Assembly (NCBI GenBank): GCA_940671915.1
Contig: CALNVZ010003434.1
Span: forward strand, 19,422,413-19,486,412
Reading direction: 5' to 3'
Source of the DNA: Paracentrotus lividus
Lineage: Eukaryota; Echinodermata; Echinoidea; Camarodonta; Echinidae
DNA: 64,000 bases
Shown: positions 37,201-49,500 of the stretch, one piece after another
Numbering within the stretch: the first letter of the stretch is position 1
How the letters are laid out: each line of letters opens with the position of its first letter
Program-made: the position numbers and the translations under genes
The notes under the pieces: model-generated
The model's input: only the letters and a program-made list of their open reading frames with translations
What the model was told of the DNA's origin: nothing
Databases searched by the model: none

Positions 37201-37501
37201 CTCTACAACAAGGAATTCATTTATGACAATATTTTAGTACATGTACGATTTGCTTTTGTTTTTAATTAGCATATTCATCACAATGAGACAATTATTATGC
37301 ATAATTGTTTTAATCCTCTGTGATTCAATTTCAGTATTTATCTAGAGAGCTTGAACGCTGTGCAATGCAACATTGTACGTCACTTTTAAATTAATTATCA
37401 TGCTGATAATATATTGCATTTTTAATTACCTATATAGTTAGCATAATTAGAATAACGACTAAATCAGCATAATATTATCTGTACCCCCCCCCTTCCAACA
37501 T

Positions 37502-37538
<37 letters not shown>

Positions 37539-40500
37539 TTTATTGAAATAAAAATCCGCATTTCGGATTATCTTCAATACAAACATAACAAGAGAAAACA
37601 AGAAAACGTATATAGATACCCATTTTGGTACGGGAAGCAATATCAAATTACCCCCTACAGGGGCCGCGGAGCGTTTTGAAAGTGGAGAGGCTGAGCCAAA
37701 GTGGGGGGAGGGGGGGGGGGGCTGAACAGGCCAGAAATCACAAAATATATATACGGTCATTTTGCATTTTTCTACATGTTTGCTAAAAAAAAAAAAAAAA
37801 AGTGGGGGCTGAGCAGCCCCCCCCCGACTCCGAGGCCCTGTCCTATCACAGCCTTTATAAGGGAATCTGAATTAAAATTACCTCCTATTACAGGCATTTG
37901 AAGAGGGAGGTAGTAAAATTACCCCCTATTTCAATAGCCTTTTGGACCACATTCGGGACCCTATTTCATGATTTGTCCTAAAACCTTTTTAAAAAGGTAA
38001 AATTGTGGTAGTTTTTATTTTTTAAAGTTAATATTATGTGGTCGAAAAGCTGTAATAGGGGGTAATTTTAATGCAGCTTCCCTTCTAAAGGCTGTAATAT
38101 GGGGTAATTTGGACATTGCTCCCCCTACCAAAAGGGGTACGTGTATGGTTGACTCCTATATGGGCAGGGGGGAGGGGGCAAAATACAGATAGAATGCTAA
38201 TTTAGTCGTTATTCTAATTGTGCTATAACTATATTATAGGTAATTAAAAATGCCATATACTATCATATATAATGATATAATGATTTTAAGCGACTTCTTC
38301 TTCTTCTCGAGTCCTTTCTCTCAATTTTTGTTTATTTGTGGATTAGAATTTGATTCAGACTCTGCCCATTAGATACTAAACGCAGGCGATCCCATTAGGC
38401 GAAAGGGTAGTAAGATCAGCTGGGGAACAGGGGGAAGGCGACTTACAATGTTGCATTACACAGTGTTCAAGCTCTCTAGATAAATAATGAAATTGAATCA
38501 CATAGCATTAGCAATAAGCAATAATGCATCTCATTGTTATGAATATGCTAATTAAAAACAAAAGCAAATCGTACATGTACTAAAATATTGTCATAAATGA
38601 ATTCCTTATTGTAGAGTAGCATTAAAAAGACTTTTTATTTACTTTTCCGGATTATTTAATTAAGATTAGCCCCATATCCCATATTACAAATGATATGCTG
38701 ATTAGGTCATTGTCCTTTAATGCTAATTTTATTATTTCCACATAACATATCATCTCATGAATTAATGGGATGTCTTCAATAAAAGTGATTTGCAATGTCG
38801 TACTACACAATATTGAGGCTTTCTAAATAAAAAAATGAACATTATTTCCATAGGCTAATTAAGCATAGGCTTGTATGCATATTAGCTCATTATGCTATTT
38901 AGGCCATTTAAGACAAAACCATTACTTAAAAGATAAAACTGATATCATATATGAATTCCTCGTCGTAAAATACTCTTAAAAAGTCGTTTGATTCACGTTT
39001 CCAGGGTTCTTTAATTAAGATTAACCCCATATTCCATATTACAATTGATATGCTAATTAGGCCATTGTTCGTATGATGCTAATTATATTATATCTACAAA
39101 ATATATCATCTCATGAAATAATGACATGTCTTCAATAAAAGCAATTTTACAATGTTGTATTGCACAATATTCAGGCCTTCTAGAAAAAAAGAAAGAATAT
39201 AATTAATCCCATAGGCTAATATTAATGCATAGACTAATATGCATATTAGCTCATTATGCCAATTAGGACATTTAAAGACAAAAGCACTACTTAAAAGATA
39301 AAAATAATGTCATAAATGAATTTCTCGTCCTTAAATACCCTTAAAAAGTTGTTTAATTCATCCATATTTTCGGGGTTCTTGAATTGTGAATTAGCCACAT
39401 ATTCAATACACAAAATATGCTAATTAGGTCATTATTCTAATTATGCAAATAAAAAAAGTTGCCCAAGGTTGCCAAGGTGGCAACCAAGCTGAATTTTCTT
39501 ATATACCCATCTAGAACACAAATCAACAAAAAAACCTTGTACTTAAAAACTTTTCCAGGTCCCCAACATTTCTACTGGACTAATATACCATCATTAATCA
39601 AACCACAAACTGCAATCAGCAGGAAAACTGCATACAATGTTCAAATGTATGTTGCAGCTTAGGCATTAAGGTGTGCATATTTGCATGTTAGGAACCACTA
39701 GCTAGTGGAAGGTTCCTCAGTGATCTTAAAATGCAAGTAAATATTACAATGTGTAAACTGACCACGGTGTCGTAATTTCCTCCAAACATGAATTAATTTT
39801 TTATAAGTGTGTATAACGGATAGACATGTAGCCATTTTTAAAGGGGGGCATTCCTTCTGTCCGATGCCCCCCCCCCCCCCATAGAATTTTTTTTTTTTTT
39901 TTGGGGGGGGGTTACTTTTATGATCGAGGTTGAAAGCTGACTATGGAATGAACTTACCTGAAATCAAATGAGGATTATGCCATTCTTTTTTATAACTATT
40001 CTTCATCTCATTCTTCCATTGTATGCTATTAGACTCCGTAAGCCAGTCAGACTGTGCCTAACAAGATTTGATGACACCATAATGAGGGGATTCAGGAGCC
40101 CGTTCTTAGCTAAGTATCGTGTTGGCTTCAACGATGCAGGAAGAGTTCTGGCACTAGATGTAACACTCTACTCTGATAGCGGATGGAGCACTGGTCTCTC
40201 ACCATTTGTAAGTCTGCATGTTTGAGGCTATTTGCTCTATATTCATGGCCCTAACAACTTCATGATTGTTATTGTACTTTATAGGACAAGGTGATACATC
40301 ATTCAAAGCCAAATCTGTTTATTAGTGCCCTTTGATAATGCATTAATTCCCAGCTCCCAATGCCTTGGATGGGAATTACATTTTGTAGGACATAAGCCAA
40401 CTGGTCACCTTCCTACAAAGCTTGTAATTTCTCCCTCAGCAGTCGGGTAATTTAATCCAATTATTGGTACATCAATCATTAGTTTCATGATATCCCACAG

Positions 40501-43500
40501 ATTCAGAATAAAAATATAGATGGCAGAAGGGGAATTTTGAACTTGCTCTCATCAGAGCCAACGCAGGAATGAATAGAAATGTGAAGCTCACAAAGTACTG
40601 GTGGTGTAAACAATGCCCTGCGGAAAAATATTAAAGAACCTGTTATTGTAGTTGCAAGGTTTTTGTCAGGCAGCTGTTGGCAAAGATATACCTTCAACAT
40701 ATCAGTGTTGTTTTTATATTTTCTGCTTGTGCATTGTTTACCCTAGTTACATTGAATAATTTGATTTGTATTTTTGTTCACTCTTTCAATGGCTCTGAGT
40801 GCAAGCTTGAAATGTTTTTGCCATCTGTGACTTTATTCTGGACAATATTTTGTTTTTGTGGTACTGACTACCTCTTTATTTCCATGATGCAGGTCCTTGC
40901 ACGAGCACTGTTGCATCTGGACTGTGTCTATTCTCTGAAACACAGTCGAATCACTGGGTACCTATGCAAGACGAACAACCCATCAAATACACAGATGAGA
41001 GGCTTTGGTCTACCACAAGGAATCACCACCATGGAACACATTTTAACACAAGTGGGACTAGCTTGTGACATACCACAACGAGAGGTATGACGGAACCTTC
41101 TTTGTTGCACCAAATCTACAAAGATTATCAATGATTTTTCCCTGGACCAGTATTTGTTATAAAGACTATAATGCAATTGAAGAATTCCAGAACACATTTG
41201 TATTGTATTGTTATAATTGTATTAAGCAGTAGTAGATTTGCTCAAAATCAACTTCATTCCTTGCGCATTTAGATGTATAATGATAGTAATAGTTAAAGCA
41301 CTGACCATAATATAGAGAAACGATATTTACATAAAACAATATCAATAATCACAACAACAGCAATAATAATACTCTGATTACCTTTATATAATTTAAAATT
41401 CACAGAAGGTAAATTCCATGTTTGTATTATCTTTTTAACAATATCCAAACCTGTTATGAAACCTCCAACATACAGATTAATAAAAATTAAAGTAATGATA
41501 AATGAACATCTTTTTTTTTCCAGATTCGTGAGATAAACTTAAAGAGCGATGGAGAAGCTATGTATGAAGGTCAAACACCAGTCAACATGGTCATTATCAG
41601 GAAATGCTGGGAGACATGTCTTGATCAGAGCAGATTTGATGAGAGACTACAAGAGGTTGAGAAATTCAATAAGTACGTTTTTACGACAAAGAAATTCCAT
41701 AAGCTATTTCCGACGCGAAATCAAACTCTTATTAATCGTTAAGTTTCAAGAAGTAATGAATAATTTGCTAGAAGCAATGTTTTCAATGTTCTCAATATTA
41801 ATGTAGGGGCTATAAATGATGTCAATCATTTTGTAAACTATGAAGCATGTGCATGCCCCATAGCCTGCATTGTTTCTGTGATTTCTGTGATAGGCTGTAG
41901 GAAAAGTACTGTAAAAACCTTCTGTATGCCCTGCCTGCTCCTTGCGTGTTTTGAAAAGAAATGTGTGTGACTTAAATTTTTACACCTCACCCTAACCCCT
42001 TTTTCTGGGGGAGGGGGGGGTAGTTTTCCTGATCCGACCACAATAAGTTACAGAATTAGATAAATAAGATTTTACTACAGAGAACTACAAATGAAACTTT
42101 TTTTATTTTTTTATTTATCATGAAGTTACAGGTAGTCTGCCTGAATCATGACTTCCCCTAGTACAGACCTCAAGTTATCTTCATCATAAACATGGGAGGA
42201 AGTGTGACCAAAACTTTGTTTCATACAATAAATGTGTATAAGAAGTGAAGCTAATGTATGTGTACCGAAAGTGAAGCCTAAACACTTTCAAGGTATGGTA
42301 TTGCCGGGAAAAAGGGGAAATTTTTTTGTTAATTGACTGTCACAACGCAAGGTTTGTTACAAAAACTGGTTTAGTGTGAAAAGTGTATAAGTATTATCAT
42401 TGAATCATTTTCTTATCATTGTAGAAGCAATCGCTGGAAGAAGCAAGGCATTACCATCACTCCTATGATATATGGAACTGGTATTTCAGACTTTCTTCCT
42501 CTTAATCAGGTTAGTTTCTTTTCTGCTCCCCCCTCCTCCTCTTACCCCATTAGGGGTTCACCCTTAATCCTAATACTCCCGGGGGGGGGGGGGGGGGGGG
42601 GGATAATGGCTCCCCTCGACATTTTCGTGATAAATCCGGCGTGCAATATTTTTTAACCGCGCTGCTCGCTGACTTTTTTACTTTCAAGTCTCAAGCAACT
42701 TTTGAGACCAAATTTGCGACACCCAGGTACACGGTTACGAAATTACGCAACATTATGTAAGTGCATGTCGGACCCAAAAGTGTTTGAAAACGTGATTTCA
42801 TGTACAAAGTCAATACAAAATGTGTTTTCAGCTTGAATTCGTAAATGAGTGATTTTTCTTACTTTCATTGACAACAATCATTTATATGATGCTTTTTATG
42901 GCTGAAATAATGTGACCAATAAATTTTGTCGAAAAAACAATAGAAATAAAAAGAACAAAACACAAAGAAATACATAATAATTTTTTTTTAAAGTAATAAA
43001 ATACACAAGAAATCGATCTTGGTACCAGAATTTTTTCATTCACAATTGTTAGGAATGCTTTAAAGAATATTTTCACAAAAAATTAGCATGCTAGGAGCTT
43101 TGTTTAGTGAATTAGAGCAAAAAGTATGATTTTATGAATAAATTAGCATAATTAATGAAATTAATCATTTGAAATAAAATATATAAATTTAGTGAAATTT
43201 ACCTATTTACCGCGTAGATTACGTCATTCTCTACCATTGTTCAAATTTTCGCCGCGGCCGAGATCTTAAGGGGGAGAGCCATAATGCCCCCCACCCCCAG
43301 GAATGACAAAAATCAAAATACCCCGGGAATATTTAATTGGTGTTAATGAAAAAAAGAAGACAGAAATAACAAAGCAACAATTCTAAATTCCTAGTGGTTG
43401 TGGTGCAATGTCTAAAAATATGAAAATGGCCTCCTGTTTCCAATTAAGTCCCGGATGGAAGAGATATTTTAATGATTTAATGATCATATTTGACGAGGTG

Positions 43501-46500
43501 TTAGCATGTGAAAACCTTTTTGGTGTAGATACGTAAATGTAAATTAGGAGTTAAAAATTGTCTACTGTGGCTTTATATTGCTTGAACACATTGCATTGCA
43601 TTAAATGAATGATGTAATTGTTTGCCTCCAGGGATGAGTAAATTGAAAAATGATTTTGTTGGCTTTGGCTTTTATATTGCTGAAATAAATTGAATTGAAT
43701 GAATTCTATTATTCTTTCCCTGCAGGGAGCAGCACTGGTTCACATCTACACAGACGGCTCTGTTCTTGTTCACAATGGTGGAGTTGAGATGGGTCAGGGT
43801 CTTAACACCAAGTGCATTCAGGTATGTGGTTTTAGTTTCATTTAATTTGGATGTTTGTTTCAGATTCTTTACTACAATTCTGTCTAATTATTAATAGTAC
43901 AACCACAAAATTATTCACAAAAATTGGTTTGCATCATAAATATAACTTGAGGTGACATCTTCATACAGCTCATGATGATAAATTGTTTCTTTTTTCCCCT
44001 TTTTTGTGGGGGCAGGGTGTGGGAGTTTAAATCAACACAAATTATATATTTATCTCCTCCCTAATTCGAGGTCTCTGATTACCTATAAATATTCTTTACG
44101 TAAAGTTGTATCGTTCCTATTGTAATTGTAGATTGTAATTGGTAAATGTTCATATGTTGACATTTTGCAGGGCCTCCAGGAAGAATGGTATCGCAATTCC
44201 TGAAGGAGTTACCCTGTTGAAATAAATCAAATCATTCAAATTCAAAGATCAGAATTACCTCATTCTGTCTGTATTTCAGATTGCTAGCAGAGTTCTTGGA
44301 TTACCAGTAGAGAGAATCAATACCATGGATGCCTCAACAGAACGCATCCCAAATACCACATCAACAGCTGCCAGTATAGGCACCGAGTTGTTTGGAGGAG
44401 CAGTTAAGGTAAACAGCACTGCTTGCTAGAATGGATAAAGCCTTTAATATGGTTCATCACTGTGCACTATTCATTGAATGCAAAGGCCAAGGGTTTGATC
44501 CCCGGCACCGATTCTTGTTCCGATGGACTCAGGTGTTAAAATGGGTACCTAGGAGGATAACTTCATACAATACATATTCGCCTGTGAAATTGTGAAGCAC
44601 TTTAAGCAAAAATTACTTGGTATTGTGAATATAAAAGATTATTATTGTTATTGTTTATAATAATTATACAATATTCATTTGATATTCATACTTGATACTC
44701 AAATTGATAATAGTTACATTTATAGAACGATTAATACGATATATCCATCTTGATGTTTATAAGTGCTTAGTGTTAACTTATTTTTACGCAGCTTATCTAG
44801 GCTACCTGATAAGGTGCACAAAGCATTTACAGACTTATTTTCTACCGTCGCTCATTCTCCTCACTTTGGCTTGGTGTTGCACATTTGTAGATTAACATTT
44901 GGCCAAAGGGATTTTTATAGTAGAATGGACAGAATTTGAATAATTTGAATGTCATTTTCAAAAGCTTCTGATTACTCGAACATTGAAAGCTGAGTGATTT
45001 TCTGGGACAGACATAAGGTTTGCCATAGCTCAGTCGATAAAATGCCTGCCTAGCAGTCAGGAAGTCTCGGATTCCAATCCCGATGGAATTCCTTTTTCTT
45101 TTTTTCTTTTTCCTTTTGATGTAATTCCGGTCAGTTTCCTTTTTTGTTCAAAACAATATGCATTTAATTCCATCCTACAGAATGCTTGTGAAAAACTACT
45201 GGAGAGACTTGAGCCATTCAAGAAAGCTGACCCATCAGGGACCTGGGAACAGTGGGTACGTATCCCAATTATCATAATTACAGTTATATCGTTGGATAGC
45301 TCAAACCTCAATCATTTATCTCCTTTGGTCCCATATGGCATGTAAAATCAGTAATTTTGGCAATTTGGGTATAAACTGCACTGTACATAAATGAAGAAAA
45401 GAGCCATTTTTTTCTGCAAGGATATGTGATGAGTTCTTTGCAGTTGCATGTAGTGGTACCCTCAAACAGCTCTTTTGACAGCCCGCCCCCCCCCCAAAAA
45501 AAAAAAAAAACCAACCAAAAAACAAACAAAATAAACCAAACCAACCAAACCAAACCAAACCAAAACCACATGTTATGTTTTCTCAGACTTGAATAAAGTA
45601 CTAATTTGAGTGCACATGTATATATATTAATCAACCGCGAAATAGATTCATTATCTTGGGGTGAATCATTTTTGTGTGAAAAAACAATCTAAACAATGTA
45701 CATATAGTTGTCATGCATATGGGACAAAATTTGTCCATAAATAGTCATATCAATAAATATAAGCATATGCAATATTACATGCAGGTTGTTTTTTGTATCT
45801 TACCTCAAATTATGAATTTTGCATTTGACCATTGATCACTGCAAACGTTCTTACCCTATAATATTATTTCATCATGTATTTTATCCATTGCAAAATATAA
45901 AAGCCAATTTTGGAGATGGCTTTGAATTTATTGTACCAGATGAGTGCTTCTTATACTTGTTTGTTTTCAAAAAGAATGTCTCACAATTCATATTTATATT
46001 TATCATTATATAAATATTTGCTGCTTATTGTGCCAAAGTCAGTCTCTCAACCAGTCCACACAGGAGTACAATGAGTAATTTATTTTATTTATTTATTCTA
46101 TTCGGTTCATTTACACATGGTTATGTTTATGTTTTCAATGAACTAATGTCCATATGAGGGCCTTCATTGCATCATACTGCTCTCTGTAATTGTATTTTGA
46201 ACAAGTGATTCTGTAGTTTCGTAGTAAGCCAATAATGATCAAGAGAAATTGATAAATAATAGTGATTTAGACTTGATATAACTTTGAATATAATTAATCA
46301 ATTACATGTATTTATCAATAACCAATTTTTAATACATGTACATATTTACAGCTGCAAGGGATGTACTGTATTATTGCTTTTGTTAACACTTTCAAATTAA
46401 AAATAAGAGTTATGAAGAAAAGGAATAGTATGTTCATCGGAGAACAACTTCACTAGGAATCCCGCTTGAAGTTTCAAATAGAATAACAGAGCAAATGCTA

Positions 46501-49500
46501 GAGAATTACATGTAGGTTTTCTACTAAGGATATCATCGATCTATAAGCTCTTATCATGATGTACATTGTAAATGGGTTATTTTCAGTAAACTTCCAGTAC
46601 ATGTATTTTATATAAGTGCAAGCCACATGTAGGAATCTCATAAAAACTTAGGCTATATTATAAAGGGATTTGGCAACCTTTAGAGCCCTGATTAATAAAT
46701 ATGTATTCAAGTTTGTGTTTATAGGTCATCAGAAATGAATTAACAGCCAAAATGTAAATCTCAACATTTTGATGTCATTTATTCTGTATGTACCATTTAA
46801 AAAGTCGTATTGGGCACAACTTAGTTAGAAGCAGTTTATGGAGGGAATAATCTAGTACATGAATTTCTGGTCGCTCGCCATCACAAAGTAACAAAATTCC
46901 ATCATGTTAGAAAACATATGTTGCATTTGAAGAATTGTTTTATGAAAAAATAAATGGATGTTATTTTGATATTTGTTGTAAATTTTACACTAGGATGGGA
47001 GGAATGAATGGACTGGGAAACCAAGAAGGGAAACCCATTTACTTACAACACGTATGGTGTCGGTGTATCCCAAGTGGAGATCGACTGCCTGACCGGTGAG
47101 CATCGACTTCTCCGTACTGACCTCGTCATGGAGATCGGCCAAAGCATCAATCCTGCCTGGACGTAGGACAGGTACGTGGATATCTCAATTCAGTCCACTC
47201 CGATTAAAGAGTTGCCGCCCGCTGGACCAAGCAATTACCCGTTCTAAATAATCAGGCCCCTGTTCTTGAAACTTCTATTCGTGATTTATCCCTAAAAAGA
47301 AGAAAGGAAATTCCTCCTAGGATTCACAGATTTATCATGTAATCAAAATTTGATCTGTTTTTCCCCATTTTATTTAATGTTGAAAATTTACTGAAATTGG
47401 AATGAAATTTAATTGAATTAAATTCATGGCCTCTCATGTAAGCGAATGAGGCTCACATATGAGGAACAATCCCATGCTAAACAGAATTTAGTCTAAAATT
47501 AGCAAAACTGTATGTCTGATTTTTTTTTGATGACACAACCAATCAATGCTCATATTCCAAAGTTATTCTTAATCTTTAAATACCCCAGATTGAAGGTGCT
47601 TTTATCCAGGCATATGGATATTCTCACAATAGAACATCTTAAATGACAAGAGAGGGCGCCCTCTCTACCTTCCATCCCAAACATACAAGATACCTCTAGC
47701 TTCGGTATACCTGCTGAATTCAACGTCACATATTTCTGAATTGTGACAATATCAGCAGCTGTTACTCATCCAAGTAACCTTGGGTGGAATGGTTTATAGA
47801 AGCTACACGGTCAACCCAAATAAATTTGAAAGAGAAATTACAGTTGTGGTCATTAGATTGAATTGTGAAAAAAAAATGTCTTTAAGTGATTTAGAAAGAT
47901 TAATAAACAATTCAGCCATCCCATGCCAAAAAGAAGCAACTCTGAAAAATAACATTTTCTTGTAAAAGAGCAAAATGTATCCATCATTTGAATTGATTCA
48001 TTGAATTTCGAAAATTTCTTATACCTTAGATATCTTTAAACTGGATAAACTTTATTATGAAACTTACCCGAAGAAATTTAGCACTGAATGAAATATGAAT
48101 GCTCCAAAACTCAAAATTGATATGTCACTTACTTCCTTTTGTCATGGGATAACTGAATTCATTTAAGATATGTTGTGTGCTGGAGTTTTAGAATCAACAG
48201 AAATATAAAGAAATTAACTTAAATCTGCCAAAAGTCACATGCACATACAACACAAAGATGCATTAGGACGACAAAAAATGTTCAGCCACTTTTTTTGGGT
48301 CATAATATCGGAACAGCTACATATATGCATTGCTAGAGATGGGTAGTTTGGGTCATTTGCACTGCGCTTCTAAATATGATACTAGGCACATTATAAGCGC
48401 TATATACACACTGTACATGTATATGTATTATTATATACCTCATTTTAAGAATCTTTAATAATCCTGTCTTCTGATTGGTTGAAAGTGCAGTCATAATCTG
48501 ACCTATGGCCGCCATAGACATTTTTCCCGGTTTTACCGGTCAATAGAACATTTTTACAGTACTTTTTGCCCATGGGCATAGTGCGATCCCCATTTGTTTA
48601 CGTGCAAGGCTGCTGCGCATGCGCTTTACTTCAGATACCATAATTTGCGGCGCGATTTGGTCGATAATTTTAGACAACTCCGCTGCTTGTGCGTCAACGC
48701 GCGTGCGCGCAGCGTAGACAAATTCTTTCGTCGCGCTAGAACGGATCCCAGATTTCTAGTTGAGCGTTAAGCCTGAATTCCGATGACGAACGTTGATCTA
48801 ACAAGCGATTTAGAGGTTAATCTGGAGGGCCTGCTTCTGCAGTTAGTTGTAAGTAGAATGCAAATGTGTTGCCTGTGCATGTGGTGAGCATGCATTGTGG
48901 CCTGCAGAGCCAGAGGCTGGAACTGACTTAACTTTCATGACTCTAGGCTAGTCTAGATCTAACGTTAGGCCTATTTTAGAATCTAGATCGTAGACTTCAC
49001 TTAGACTTAGTTCTAGGTAAAAATTAGACCATGTTTGTTGTTTTTAGATTCGGCATATAAAATATATATTGACTGCTTTGAGGGACATGGTCGTTTCTAG
49101 ACTGCTCTCGGAAATCTCCGAATCTGCCATAACCCGCGACCTGCGGTCTTGGGTTATAGCAGATGCGGAGATTCCCTTGAGCAGTCTAGAAACGACCATG
49201 TCCCTCAAAGCAGTCAATATATCTATACTATGCTATGAAATTTTTGTATCTCATATTTTATTCATTGCTTTATTTTGTTTTTGTTTTTGCCCTTATTTCA
49301 TTCAGGCCATTGGTGAGTGTGCAATTGTCCTAGCCAACTCTGTCTTCTTTGCTATCAAACATGCGATCACATCATCGCGACATGATCAAGGCTTGACAGG
49401 ACCGTTCACATTAAACTCCCCAGCTACTGTAGAAGAGATAAGAATGGCTTGCGGAGGCGACAGGCTGATCAAATGTGACCAGGGCTATAGTGCTGAAAAG

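Larger units (their letters stand above)
36213..39585. mobile_element. 3.4-kb palindromic foldback in intron 22
   Basis: Left arm about 36213-37480, right arm about 38160-39585. Outer ends are AGTCCAGTAG and CTACTGGACT. Matching marks include AAATTCAGCTTGGTTGCC against GGCAACCAAGCTGAATTTTC, and CAAGAACCCCGAAAATATGG against CCATATTTTCGGGGTTCTTG. Each arm is built from about three ~360-bp units (starting near 36378, 36751, 37108 on the left) containing CCTAATTAGCATAT and TTTTACGACGAG. The spacer holds an AATC microsatellite and another repeat. No protein-coding frame. Confidence 0.8.
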
